Shown in pieces: positions 34,273-42,659 of a DNA stretch of 64,000 nt; the first letter of the stretch is position 1, and every line of letters begins with the position of its first letter. The position numbers and the translations under genes are program-made. The stretch lies in NCBI RefSeq assembly GCF_003946345.1, contig NZ_RHNY01000003.1, forward strand, positions 1 through 64,000, given 5' to 3'. The stretch comes from Levilactobacillus tongjiangensis (lineage in GTDB: Bacteria > Bacillota > Bacilli > Lactobacillales > Lactobacillaceae). Below the pieces are notes generated by a model. The model was not told where the DNA came from. It saw only the letters and a program-made list of their open reading frames with translations, and ran no database searches.

Positions 34273-34303
34273 TTGCCTTGAAGTCCACATGAAGGTCTAA
34301 ACT
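34273..34303 (+). promoter_or_regulatory. MerR-type promoter/operator 4
   Basis: TTGCCT, 19-bp spacer with CCTTGAAGT and ATGAAGG, and TAAACT. It drives the broken MFS gene. Confidence 0.7.
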
Positions 34304-34340
34304 CCTAATCATTCACTTAAAGACGAGGAGTAAAAATAAT

Positions 34341-34726
34341 ATGGCAAAACAAAAACGATTTGACTGGATTCTGCTAGACAATTTGATCATCTTCACGGGG
34401 ACGGTCAAAATTGCTCAGAATTTGGACTTAAATCAAGCTACCCTTTCTTGGGTCAGTAGCGCCTATTCCCTGACCTTTGGTGGGTTTTTGCTTTTGGGTG
34501 GCCGTGCCGGCGATTTATTTGGTCGGCGGCGTGTCTTCCAGATGGGACTCCTGATTTTCGGGTTGGGTTATTTGTTGGTCGGCAATTATTACGGCGCGGG
34601 CCTTTCAAGGCATCGGTTCCGCTATCCTGGCGCCCCGTTGGCTATTCTGACGGATACCTATGAAGGCGCTGAACGGACTAAGGCCATCGCCTATTATGGG
34701 GCTATGGCCGGCATCGGAACTAGCTG
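34341..34726 (+). pseudogene. Truncated DHA2-type MFS drug transporter
   Basis: The frame encodes an MFS start (LNQATLSWVSSAYSLTFGGF and GRAGDLFGRRRVFQ) and then an out-of-frame stretch: a second frame reads RAFQGIGSAILAP, the expected helix 4 sequence, before the first frame resumes with ILTDTYEGAERTKAIAYYG. Part of helix 1 is also missing. At about 34724 the gene joins the tail of repeat family B, so the remaining ten or so helices are lost. It has a MerR-type promoter. Confidence 0.82.
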
Positions 34727-34802
34727 CCTCTGTCGCACGTTTCAGCTATATAACTTTAGAAATAGAAAACGGACCTAGAAATTTATTCCAGGTTCGTTTT
34801 TT
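34724..34802 (+). repeat. Repeat family B, fragment B4
   Basis: It begins CTGCCTCTGTCGCACGTTTC, matching the right end of B1-B3, and includes a terminator-like hairpin (AACGGACCT with AGGTTCGTT, then T6). The left part of the element is missing. It forms the break point of the MFS gene. Confidence 0.7.
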
Positions 34803-34815
34803 GGGGAAAAAGGTC

Positions 34816-34846
34816 TTGCCTTGAAGTTACTGCAAGGGACTAGAGT
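34816..34846 (+). promoter_or_regulatory. MerR-type promoter/operator 5
   Basis: TTGCCT, 19-bp spacer with dyad CCTTGAAGT and CTGCAAGG, and TAGAGT. It drives the broken gene at 34.9 kb. Confidence 0.6.
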
Positions 34847-34880
34847 AGGGACAATCAGTTATTTCAAAGGAGCGTTCACA

Positions 34881-35155
34881 ATGAATGAAGAAATTTTAGC
34901 TCTTTATCGGGCGTACAGCCACGAGCTGAATGGCTCAAGGAATTACGGCAAGGAACCATGAAATACTTTGCTTCTATTGAGGAGCACGTTGACGCTCAGC
35001 CAACGGCTACGGGCTGGCACTTGGTGGGACAAAATCGGGTGACGGCTAGCATTCATGGTGGTGGCAAATATGCCTGGCCACTGAATACCGAGATGGTGAT
35101 TGAACGGGTTGCCGGTAAATGGCAGATTATGAGTGCTGTTGTTACAACTTATTAG
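34881..35155 (+). pseudogene. NTF2/SnoaL-like protein, internal deletion
   Basis: The start (NEEILALYRAYS) fits an NTF2-like protein and the end (KYFASIEEHVDAQPTATGWH) continues that fold. Between them the frame shifts: another frame reads RAEWLKELRQGTMKYF across the join, so about 30 central residues are gone and the phase is broken. It lies behind a MerR-type promoter. Confidence 0.7.
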
Positions 35156-35166
35156 TTAAAAAGAGA

Positions 35167-35337
35167 GTGCGATAAAAGGCGGTTAGTCAATGAGCATTAG
35201 CGTCGATAGCCGAATAATCCCGGTCTTGGATTGTTTGGCTATCGGGGTTAAGCGGAATTGACTGCCTTTTGTCGCACGTTTCGACCATTTACGTTCGGAG
35301 CACAAAAAAGGGCTTGAGACTGTTGTCCCAAACCCTT
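35167..35337 (+). repeat. Hairpin repeat family B, copy B2
   Basis: 111 nt (35167-35277) with terminal arms GTGCGATAAAAGGC and GCCTTTTGTCGCAC and inner hairpin GATAGCC/GGCTATC, followed by a hairpin AAGGGCTTGAGAC/GTCCCAAACCCTT at 35308-35337. The outer and inner stems differ from B1 by paired changes. Confidence 0.85.
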
Positions 35338-35346
35338 AGTAGCTAA

Positions 35347-36318
35347 CTAGATAAATTGAATCAGTGACATCAGGACGGGAACCACGATAATGAATAACAC
35401 GGTACTCGTCGTGACGATGTTGGTGGCGTATTCCACGTCACCGTGGGCCTCGTTAGCAAGGATTGGCAGTACCGCTAACATTGGCGTAGCGGATTGAACA
35501 ATCAACGTTTGCGTGGCCAGGGTTGGGAAGTTGGCCCCCAGGTGACCAGCAGCCAGCAAGACGGCTACCATCAAAATAGGGGATAGAACGAACCGGCCCA
35601 GCAGGGCAACGATGGTGTCACGGTCAAAGTGAATACTCTTCAAACCGGCGTCGGCCAAGACAATCCCGATGTAGACCAGGGATAGCGGCGTTACCAGGTT
35701 CCCCACGTAGGTCAGTGTCGAGTTGATGAAGCTGACCTTTAGGACGGGGATGTTGAGCAGTAGGAAGACCAACGCTACCAGGAAACCAACCAGTGGCATG
35801 GGAATAACTTTCTTCCAGTCGATGTGGTTGTGGTGCTTTTCCTTGGGCTTGGTTGGGTCGTCATTTGAAATCAGGAAGACTCCGAATGCCCAGGTCGAGA
35901 CGGTGTTCACGATATAGTAGACCAGGAAGTAGGTCATACTCTTATCACCAAACAGCGCGATGTTCAGCGGCAACCCAATGAAGATGGTGTTGGCGTTAAC
36001 GATGGCGTTGATGAAGATTCCTTTACGACCGGGTTTAACGTGCATGATCCGGACCAGACCGAACGCAATCAGGTAGCCGATGATGACGGCGATAAACGCG
36101 TAACCCAGGTAACCGGAGAAGGAGACCAATTGGCCCCGCGTCAGGCGACTCAGCACCGAAACGAAGATGGATGCTGGCAGTGCGATATTCTTAATAAACT
36201 TTGAAATAGTCCCGCCGAACTTATCGTCGAACCAGCCTTGGCGGCGTAACACGAAACCAAGAATCATGATTAAGACAACGACGAGGACGCTTTGAATCGA
36301 ATTCCATAAAACAGCCAC
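35347..36318 (-). CDS. mleP: AEC-family malate permease
   Basis: A 323-residue auxin-efflux-carrier-family transporter with ten predicted helices in two halves. KNIALPASIFVSVLSRL near the first half and TPLSLVYIGIVLADAG near the second match the family. It lies downstream of, and on the same strand as, the malolactic enzyme gene, the usual mleS-mleP order, so malate uptake and lactate export is inferred. The initiator ATG is preceded by AGAAGGAC. A 426-bp structured gap separates it from mleS. Confidence 0.85.
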   Translation of the reverse strand: MAVLWNSIQSVLVVVLIMILGFVLRRQGWFDDKFGGTISKFIKNIALPASIFVSVLSRLTRGQLVSFSGYLGYAFIAVIIGYLIAFGLVRIMHVKPGRKGIFINAIVNANTIFIGLPLNIALFGDKSMTYFLVYYIVNTVSTWAFGVFLISNDDPTKPKEKHHNHIDWKKVIPMPLVGFLVALVFLLLNIPVLKVSFINSTLTYVGNLVTPLSLVYIGIVLADAGLKSIHFDRDTIVALLGRFVLSPILMVAVLLAAGHLGANFPTLATQTLIVQSATPMLAVLPILANEAHGDVEYATNIVTTSTVLFIIVVPVLMSLIQFI

Positions 36319-36367
36319 GAGAGACGTCCTTCTTTCAAATAATGTTTTTATGTTGTGACGGTGGGTC

Positions 36368-36416
36368 GCTTACAGCCAACAGGGGCAACACAGTATTGCC
36401 CCTGTTGGCTGTAAGC
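36368..36416. promoter_or_regulatory. Perfect 21-bp hairpin between mleS and mleP
   Basis: The arms (36368-36388 and 36396-36416) are perfectly complementary, built on CAGCCAACAGGGGCAA and TTGCCCCTGTTGGCTG, with a seven-base loop. There is no T-tract on either side, so it may be an RNA-processing or stabilising hairpin rather than a simple terminator. A second dyad TAAGTCACC/GGTGACTTA follows at 36417-36460. Confidence 0.65.
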
Positions 36417-36558
36417 TAAGTCACCAATTAGTGTTGGCTATGACAGGTGACGGTGACTTAGTGGGTGGTTGATAATTGATTGTGGATGGTAACCATTTGA
36501 ACAGAGCGGGTACTGTTCTGACTTTAGCGATATTAACCGCCAGTATGAGCCGGAGGAT

Positions 36559-36716
36559 GCCAGGAACCGCGCAGTGTCGATGTCCTTAGCCGGTGATTAT
36601 CCGGCTTAGGACATGGGCCGAGCTTGGAAACTCACGGGTTAGGTGAGGTTTCAAGTCGCCCTGGAGACTCGTGATTTGTCGAGGCTTCAGGGTTGCCCCA
36701 CAGCGCGGTCCCTGGC
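36559..36716 (-). repeat. Intergenic repeat family A, copy A3
   Basis: On the minus strand the core is bounded by GCCAGGGACCGCGC and GCGCGGTTCCTGGC. It includes CGACTTGAAACC, GTTTCCAAGCTCG and an inner hairpin AGCCGG/CCGGCT. It shares these in order with A4 and A5 but is more diverged. Confidence 0.75.
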
Positions 36717-36744
36717 AGCCGCAGGCGGGCAACCACCACTCCAA

Positions 36745-38379
36745 CTAGATGTTCTTGTATTCAGGAACCCACTTCATGTCAGCAACAGCTTGCTTGGCAT
36801 CAGCAATTGGTTCCTTGTTGAGCTTCTGGTCAAGCACGCTTTGTGCCACGATTTCAGCCAATTTTTGTGAGAAACTGGTCAGCTGTGAAACGGGAGGTAA
36901 GACGGCAGCACCTGGTTGTGACGTGTCGACGATGCCACCTAAGGCGTGGCAAGCAGCGGACAGCGTTTCGCCGTTCAGGACCTTAGCCGTGGCAGCAATC
37001 AGACCGAAGCCTAATCCAGGGTACATCAAGGCGTTGTTGCCTTGGCCGATATGGTAAGTGGTTCCCTTGTAGTCAACGTCCTTAGCGGGAATTCCCGTGG
37101 CGATGAGGGCCCGACCATCCGTCCATTTAACCAAGTCTTCGGCAGTTGCTTCGGCCAGCTTGGTGGGGTTGGACAGTGGGAAGATGATTGGGCGGTCGGT
37201 GTGGGCAGCCATGTCCTTCACGATTTCTTCAGTGAAAGTACCAGGTTGTGTCGAAGTCCCAATCATGACCGTTGGGTGGACCGTCTTAACGACAGCAGCC
37301 AGGCTAGTCAGCTCGTCGGCATTATCAAATTCAGAACGATCACGCGTGAAATCGCGTTGGGCAGCGGTCAGGTCAGGGGTGTCGTTGAACAACAACCCTT
37401 GCTTGTCGACGGCGTAGAAGTGCTTCCGGGCTTCGTCTTCTGACAGGCCAGCGCGCTTTAACTCGTCTAAAATTTGGTTGGCGATTCCCATCCCAGCGGT
37501 ACCGGCACCAAACGTTAAGAACTTTTGGTCCTTGATGTCTTCTTTGGAAATGTTCAGGGCGCCGAGAATTCCGGCCAGGACGACCATCCCAGTACCTTGG
37601 ATGTCATCGTTAAAGGTGGCAAATTTATCTTTGTACTTGTCGAGAATGACTTGGGCGTTGGAGCGACCAAAATCTTCCCAGTGTAAGAGTGATTCAGGGA
37701 ATAGCTTCTGTTCTGCGGTGACGAATTGATCGATGACGTCGTAGTATTGATCGCCATAGACCCGTTTGTGGTGGTTCCCTAAGTACAGGGGATCATCCAG
37801 TAAAGTTTGGTTGTTGGTGCCGGCATCAATGCTGACGGGGAGCACTTGGGCGGGGTCGATTCCAGCAGCGGCGGTGTAAACCATCAGCTTACCAACGGCG
37901 ATATCTACACCGTTAACGCCCCAGTCACCCATCCCCAGGATCCCTTCGGCGTCGGTAACCACGACCAAGCGAATGTCCCGGTCGCCCGCAGCGTTCTTCA
38001 GTGAAGCTTCAATGTCAGCTGGATCATCAATTGAAATGAACGCCGCGTTTTGCGGGTCGGTGAAGAGGTGGCTGTATTGTTCAATGGAGTCGGCCACCGT
38101 TGGATCGTAGACGATGGGCATGAATTCAACGACGTGTTCGTCCATCAAACGGAAGAACAACGTCCGGTTTTCATTGAATAAGTTCATCAGGAACAACCGC
38201 TTTTCCAGGTTGTTTGGTTTGCTTTGGAATTGAGCGTAGGCTTGCGTAGCCTGTTCGTCCAGCGTTTGAACGTGACTTGGTAGGGTACCGACGAGTCCTA
38301 AGGCGTGGCGTTCTTCCTTAGTAAAGGCCGTACCTTTGTTTAAAAATGGGTTATTTAAGATTTCATCTGCAGTTTTCAT
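36745..38379 (-). CDS. mleS: Malolactic enzyme
   Basis: A 544-residue malolactic enzyme that decarboxylates L-malate to L-lactate using bound NAD+ and Mn2+. The sequence follows known lactobacillary MleS proteins: [20 protein letters not shown] at the start, [18 protein letters not shown], the metal-binding [12 protein letters not shown] and NAD motif [14 protein letters not shown]. The ATG follows GGAGG; a longer frame adds seven residues without support. Malic enzymes share the fold, but the neighbouring permease and LysR regulator support the malolactic role. Confidence 0.95.
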   Translation of the reverse strand: MKTADEILNNPFLNKGTAFTKEERHALGLVGTLPSHVQTLDEQATQAYAQFQSKPNNLEKRLFLMNLFNENRTLFFRLMDEHVVEFMPIVYDPTVADSIEQYSHLFTDPQNAAFISIDDPADIEASLKNAAGDRDIRLVVVTDAEGILGMGDWGVNGVDIAVGKLMVYTAAAGIDPAQVLPVSIDAGTNNQTLLDDPLYLGNHHKRVYGDQYYDVIDQFVTAEQKLFPESLLHWEDFGRSNAQVILDKYKDKFATFNDDIQGTGMVVLAGILGALNISKEDIKDQKFLTFGAGTAGMGIANQILDELKRAGLSEDEARKHFYAVDKQGLLFNDTPDLTAAQRDFTRDRSEFDNADELTSLAAVVKTVHPTVMIGTSTQPGTFTEEIVKDMAAHTDRPIIFPLSNPTKLAEATAEDLVKWTDGRALIATGIPAKDVDYKGTTYHIGQGNNALMYPGLGFGLIAATAKVLNGETLSAACHALGGIVDTSQPGAAVLPPVSQLTSFSQKLAEIVAQSVLDQKLNKEPIADAKQAVADMKWVPEYKNI

Positions 38380-38430
38380 TGATAGATTCCTCCAGTTCAT
38401 AATTAACTTTACGAGACATACTATAAATGG

Positions 38431-38486
38431 TGACTAATTCTATAGTCAAATGTAGCACCTATTATAAATTTATTTTATAATAGGTG
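38431..38486. promoter_or_regulatory. Two dyads in the mleR-mleS interval
   Basis: TGACTA-N6-TAGTCA (38431-38448) and the 12-bp perfect arms CACCTATTATAA/TTATAATAGGTG (38456-38467, 38475-38486) lie between the divergent mleS and mleR. They are candidate LysR-type operators. Confidence 0.6.
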
Positions 38487-38515
38487 GATAAACGGTGATT
38501 TGAAGGTGATTCTAA

Positions 38516-39400
38516 ATGAATATGAAGGACCTAGCCTATTTTAATCGGCTAATTCAAGAAAAAAACTTTTCAAAGGTGGCACTGGACTTTGGCGTGACCC
38601 AACCAACAGTCACGATGGCTATTAAGCGGTTAGAGACGGCATTCAAAACGAAACTCGTTGTGCGGGACCGCGTACACAATAAATTAGACGTGACCGCCAG
38701 CGGGCAACAACTAGCAGTTCACGCAGCCGCAATTTTGGGGGAACTAGACATTGCCCACCAAGAATTGGCCCACTTGGCGCAAGAACAGACGGTGCTGGGA
38801 TTACCACCCATCATTGAAAACTATTACTTTCCGAAGGTGGCGGCTCAGTTACAGGCACAGGGGATGCTCGAAAATATTCGGACACTGGAGGGCGGCTCAG
38901 TTTGGTTGCGCAACGCGTTAAAGGATGGTCAGGCAGACCTAGCCTTGCTGGGTTCTGCAGAACCGTTAGCCTACCAAACACTCGTGGCTGAAGAGTTTGA
39001 CCGGCAACCGTTTAACATTTTTGTGTCGGCGCACCACCCATTGGCCAATCGTAAACGCATCTACTTTAGTGAGTTGAAACGAGAAAAATTTGTGTTATTT
39101 ACCAGTAGTTTTGTTCACAACACGGCGTTTAATAAGTTGACGCGCCGCAATCATTTTCGACCGGATGTGGTGTTCCGTGCCAGCGATACGCACGTTATTA
39201 TGAATCTGGTGGCAGAAAATGTCGGTGTCACCTTTCTAACCGATATCGTGGACCAACACCGTGATGACGTGGTCCGGCTAGAGTTGTTGGACGACGAACA
39301 GCCCGAGTTTATCACCAGTATTGTCTCGCGGACCTCCCACGTGTTAACGCCAGCCCAGGAAACGGTGCTGCGGATTATGCGGGAGACTTTGGAGGATTAG
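38516..39400 (+). CDS. mleR: LysR family regulator of the malolactic locus
   Basis: A 294-residue LysR-type regulator: an N-terminal winged helix (YFNRLIQEKNFSKVALDFGV, then TQPTVTMAIKRLE) and a substrate-binding domain (about residues 90-290). It is divergent from mleS across 136 bp holding two dyads, as MleR is in other lactic acid bacteria where it activates mleS with malate. The ATG follows GAAGGTG. A terminator follows. Confidence 0.9.
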   Translation: MNMKDLAYFNRLIQEKNFSKVALDFGVTQPTVTMAIKRLETAFKTKLVVRDRVHNKLDVTASGQQLAVHAAAILGELDIAHQELAHLAQEQTVLGLPPIIENYYFPKVAAQLQAQGMLENIRTLEGGSVWLRNALKDGQADLALLGSAEPLAYQTLVAEEFDRQPFNIFVSAHHPLANRKRIYFSELKREKFVLFTSSFVHNTAFNKLTRRNHFRPDVVFRASDTHVIMNLVAENVGVTFLTDIVDQHRDDVVRLELLDDEQPEFITSIVSRTSHVLTPAQETVLRIMRETLED

Positions 39401-39449
39401 GCCGGGTGTCGTTTTTGAGTGGAATTAGCTGTTCTACACTCAGTAATTA

Positions 39450-39488
39450 GCAAAGCCCCTGAGAATTATCTTCTCGGGGGCTTTTACG
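39450..39488 (+). terminator. mleR terminator
   Basis: AAAGCCCCTGAGAA pairs with TTCTCGGGGGCTTTT. Confidence 0.88.
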
Positions 39489-39498
39489 ATGGTATTTA

Positions 39499-40041
39499 TT
39501 AAATTCCTGGTGCAATCAAACACCACAGTCGTTCAAACCGGTCGGTATAATCGTCATCAAACCAGACTTCTTTGAAATTGGGTAAGGCAAAGACGGCAAA
39601 AGCTGACAGAATGGCATTGGCTTGTTCGTGATGGGGGTCTTGGTAACCCATGATGGTGTCAATCTGGCTAGCAGCTTCCTGTAGAACCTGTTTGAGCGCC
39701 CGGGGGTCGTTGTCAATATAGGTTGTGTTGAGGGCAAACATGCTGGGGTTTTGCCGGTAGGCGTTTCGCTTGGCGTTGGCGAAGCCCCACAGCCAGTCAT
39801 GGAGCTGTTGTTGCCGACTGACGGTCTGAGAGACTGAGATTTTCGCAATGATATTTCGATGAAACCAGTCCTGGGCGACAGCCTGCCAGAGGCCCTGCTT
39901 ATCGTCAAAGTAGCGGTAAATGGTGGCATGAGTGATGCCTAAACTGTCTGCCACTTGCGTGAGAGAGACGGTCGCTGAATGCGTCTGGGTAATTAGCTGG
40001 CCAGCCGCGTCAATAATGGCTTCGCGGGTTGTTTTCGTCAT
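39499..40041 (-). CDS. TetR/AcrR family regulator
   Basis: A 180-residue TetR-type repressor with helix-turn-helix VSLTQVADSLGITHATIYRYF (about residues 24-44) followed by DDKQGLWQAVAQDWFH. The C-terminal domain fits the TetR_C group paired with oxidoreductases. It is divergent from a quinone oxidoreductase-like gene across 141 bp with AAAGTAAC/GTTACTTT arms, so it most likely represses that gene. Confidence 0.88.
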   Translation of the reverse strand: MTKTTREAIIDAAGQLITQTHSATVSLTQVADSLGITHATIYRYFDDKQGLWQAVAQDWFHRNIIAKISVSQTVSRQQQLHDWLWGFANAKRNAYRQNPSMFALNTTYIDNDPRALKQVLQEAASQIDTIMGYQDPHHEQANAILSAFAVFALPNFKEVWFDDDYTDRFERLWCLIAPGI

Positions 40042-40103
40042 GGGTTAGGCCTCCTTATCTGTTTTTCTGTAGTGTAACATGAAATGACCAAAAGTAACAA
40101 TAA

Positions 40104-40131
40104 TTGAATTTTGTAATTTATCTGGTATACT
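40104..40131 (+). promoter_or_regulatory. Promoter of the oxidoreductase gene
   Basis: TTGAAT, 16-bp spacer and extended -10 TGGTATACT. Flanking arms AAAGTAAC (about 40091) and GTTACTTT (about 40160) may be TetR sites. Confidence 0.55.
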
Positions 40132-40182
40132 GGCCTTAATAAATGACAGAACAAAAAACGTTACTTTGAAGGAGACTGACCA

Positions 40183-41187
40183 ATGAAAGCTGCCCAATTA
40201 ACCACCTATGCGAAAGATTTTCAGTTAACCGTCACCACGTTACCCGTTCCAGAAATTGCTGCCGATGAGGTGTTAGTCAAAGTGAAGGCTGCCGCCGTTA
40301 ACCCCTTAGATCAGCTGATTGGTTCCGGGAGCTTACGGGTGTTGTACGGGTATGCCCGTCCCGTAACGATGGGCAACGAGATTGCTGGAACTGTTGAGCG
40401 GTTGGGTTCAGCCGTGACCGACTTTCAGGTTGGAGATGCGGTCTACGCTCGGTTAATTATTGCTAAGCTAGGTGGCTTCGCGGAGTACGTGGCGGTCCCT
40501 GCGCGTGCATTGGCAGCGATGCCCAGTGGTTTGAGTTTTGATCAGGCCGTGGCGGTGCCACTGACTGGATTGACGGCGTATCAGGCATTGCACGAAAAGT
40601 TGAAATTACCTGCTGGTGCGACCGTCTTTATCCCTGGCGGTTCGGGGTCCTTTGGTCAATTGGCGATTCCATTAGCTAAGGCGGCGGGGCTAAAAGTTAT
40701 CGTGAGTGGTAATGCCCGTTCCAAACAGGCCTGCCTAGACTTAGGTGCAGACCGTTACTTGGATTATCGTGAGGAAGATTACTGGGAAGTCTTACACGAC
40801 GTGGATGCGGTGATTGATACGTTGGGGGCACAAGAAATCCCCCACGAATTGGCCATCCTGAAGCGTGGCGGGCAATTGCTTTCGTTGAAGGCGGGTCCTA
40901 ACCGGTTGTTTGGCCAAACGGGTGGTTTCCGTTGGTGGCAACGGGTGCTCGTCTCATTGGCCGGCTTGAAGATTGACCGGATGGCCCAGAAACAGGGCGT
41001 TACGTATCAATTTCTCTTTGTACGGCCGGATGGTCAACAGCTAGAGACTGTGACCAAGCTGGTTGAACAACTTCACATCGTCCCAGCCGTGGACATTCAG
41101 GTGTACGGGTTGGACGATGTGAATGCTGCGATTCAGGCAATGAGAACCGGTAAACACCGCGGGAAAGTCATCTTGCGGCTCGATTAG
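40183..41187 (+). CDS. NADPH:quinone oxidoreductase-like MDR protein
   Basis: A 334-residue zinc-free medium-chain dehydrogenase of the quinone oxidoreductase type. Marks are VKVKAAAVNPLDQLIGSG, GNEIAGTVERLGS and the nucleotide motif VFIPGGSGSFGQLAIPLAKAAG. Zinc-binding Cys and His of alcohol dehydrogenases are absent. The ATG follows GAAGGAG. The divergent TetR protein is its likely repressor. Confidence 0.9.
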   Translation: MKAAQLTTYAKDFQLTVTTLPVPEIAADEVLVKVKAAAVNPLDQLIGSGSLRVLYGYARPVTMGNEIAGTVERLGSAVTDFQVGDAVYARLIIAKLGGFAEYVAVPARALAAMPSGLSFDQAVAVPLTGLTAYQALHEKLKLPAGATVFIPGGSGSFGQLAIPLAKAAGLKVIVSGNARSKQACLDLGADRYLDYREEDYWEVLHDVDAVIDTLGAQEIPHELAILKRGGQLLSLKAGPNRLFGQTGGFRWWQRVLVSLAGLKIDRMAQKQGVTYQFLFVRPDGQQLETVTKLVEQLHIVPAVDIQVYGLDDVNAAIQAMRTGKHRGKVILRLD

Positions 41188-41283
41188 GTTTTACGGGGCC
41201 CCATAATTTTGGTATGCTAGCAGAAGTCGTTTCAAAATTTTAGCCTCATCCAGATTACGAGGCTTGAAGGAAAGTGAGCCGCT

Positions 41284-41901
41284 GTGCTAGCCATGTATTT
41301 ACGGGGCTTACTCTTAAGTATTGCCCTGGTGTCGTCTATCGGCATGCAAAATTTATTTCTATTTAACAATGCCATCAATCAAAAATTATCGCGCGCGTGG
41401 CCGGTGACCATCATGATCTGGATTGCCGACACAGCTCTAACGCTGGCGGCTTTCTTCGGGATGGGGGCCATCATTAGCTCCCACGAACTGTTTAAATTAA
41501 TTATCATGTTCTTGGGTGGTTTGTTAGTTATCTGGATTGGGTTTGGTATCTTGCGGTCGGCTGCGAGTTTCAAACTAGAGAGTGCGAATACGCCGTTACC
41601 CATGAAAAAGTCGTTGGTGAACGCTTGGGTCGTGACCTGGGCCAATCCGCAGGCGCTAATCGATACCAGCTTGATGTTTGGGGCCTTGCGGGGTTCACTG
41701 ACTGATAGCCAGGTGACACCATTCATTACGGGAGTTATTTCCGCAACCGCTATCTGGTTCTTTGGAATCACGTTGTTACTGGGACTGCTCAAGGAACGGT
41801 TGCCGCAGAAGTTCTTGTTGTGGGTGAACATTCTGTCTGGAGTCATCGTGATGGGCTACGGTTGTTATCTGCTGTGGCAGGCGGCAATGATGGTTATTTA
41901 A
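41284..41901 (+). CDS. LysE/ArgO family amino acid exporter
   Basis: A 205-residue transporter with six predicted helices. SIGMQNLFLFNNAI at the start and WANPQALIDTSLMFGAL near the middle are the conserved LysE-family motifs. The start is GTG 13 bases after AAGGAAAG; an ATG nine bases later is also possible. Related ArgO/LysE proteins export Arg or Lys; the substrate here is inferred only by family. Confidence 0.87.
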   Translation: MLAMYLRGLLLSIALVSSIGMQNLFLFNNAINQKLSRAWPVTIMIWIADTALTLAAFFGMGAIISSHELFKLIIMFLGGLLVIWIGFGILRSAASFKLESANTPLPMKKSLVNAWVVTWANPQALIDTSLMFGALRGSLTDSQVTPFITGVISATAIWFFGITLLLGLLKERLPQKFLLWVNILSGVIVMGYGCYLLWQAAMMVI

Positions 41902-41983
41902 AAGAAAATTTTGGTGGTATGCAGTCAATTCTCGAGTATTTTTGGGTGATTGCTATCAGGCTAAATGTATCTAAATACAAAAA

Positions 41984-42030
41984 AAGAGTGACGGTCGTGG
42001 ATATTTCCAGGACCGCCACTTCTTTTGGCT
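41984..42030. terminator. Bidirectional terminator
   Basis: AGAGTGACGGTCGTGGA pairs with TCCAGGACCGCCACTTCTTTT between converging genes. Confidence 0.8.
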
Positions 42031-42041
42031 AGTTCGCCAAC

Positions 42042-42539
42042 TTAGTTACTGGCACCACTACTAGCGGCAGCTGCCATTCGCTTGACGTAGTCGATGGCAA
42101 TGACTAGGCCCACGAGCAGAAGTTCCTGTTCGTCGTCGATGATGGTGATCTCATACTTGTCGCCAACACTGAACCACCGTTTGGTCACGCGTCCCACGAC
42201 GGTGCCTTGCTGGGATACTTCAAAATTCATATCCCAAAAGTCACCGGTAACGGTGAGACCGGCTGCTGTCAGCTCATAGCGTGGCTTCAGTAGCGTCAGG
42301 CCTTTTTGAATAGTCGCTACCTGCTGGCCACCAATTTCCAAGAAAAATTTGGGTAGCCAACTAAGTGGTTTCTTGGTGACACTGGCTACGACGCGTTCGT
42401 TACGGTCGAGAATGTCAAAGTGTTTGGGAATTTGAAAGACGCTGCCAACGACTTGGTACACGGGTTGCTCACGTTCGTTGAGGACTGAAAACTTTTCTCG
42501 TAGCGAGAAGACCCGTTGATTTAAGAACAATTTGTGCAT
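42042..42539 (-). CDS. LURP-one-related/tubby-like barrel protein
   Basis: A 165-residue protein of the LURP-one-related family (COG4894-like). It opens LFLNQRVFSLREKFSVLNEREQPVYQV and repeats the pattern of beta strands ending in FVIDDEQE-type turns, with a final helix ALVGLVIAIDYVKRM. The fold is a 12-strand barrel around a hydrophobic helix, as in phospholipid scramblase relatives. Bacterial function is unknown. The initiator ATG follows TGGAGG. Confidence 0.85.
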   Translation of the reverse strand: MHKLFLNQRVFSLREKFSVLNEREQPVYQVVGSVFQIPKHFDILDRNERVVASVTKKPLSWLPKFFLEIGGQQVATIQKGLTLLKPRYELTAAGLTVTGDFWDMNFEVSQQGTVVGRVTKRWFSVGDKYEITIIDDEQELLLVGLVIAIDYVKRMAAAASSGASN

Positions 42540-42607
42540 CGGTATTACCTCCAGGATTTATGGGATTAGGTGGTTATTAGGGTAGATGCTAGCATTAATT
42601 TTACATA

Positions 42608-42652
42608 AATAGGCAGTCCGGCATCGCTGTTGGCGACACATGACTGCCTAAC
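42608..42652. terminator. Hairpin between two minus-strand genes
   Basis: TAGGCAGTC pairs with GACTGCCTA around a loop holding CATCGCTGTTGGCGA. No strong T-tract is seen on the minus strand. Confidence 0.5.
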
Positions 42653-42659
42653 TGAAGTC

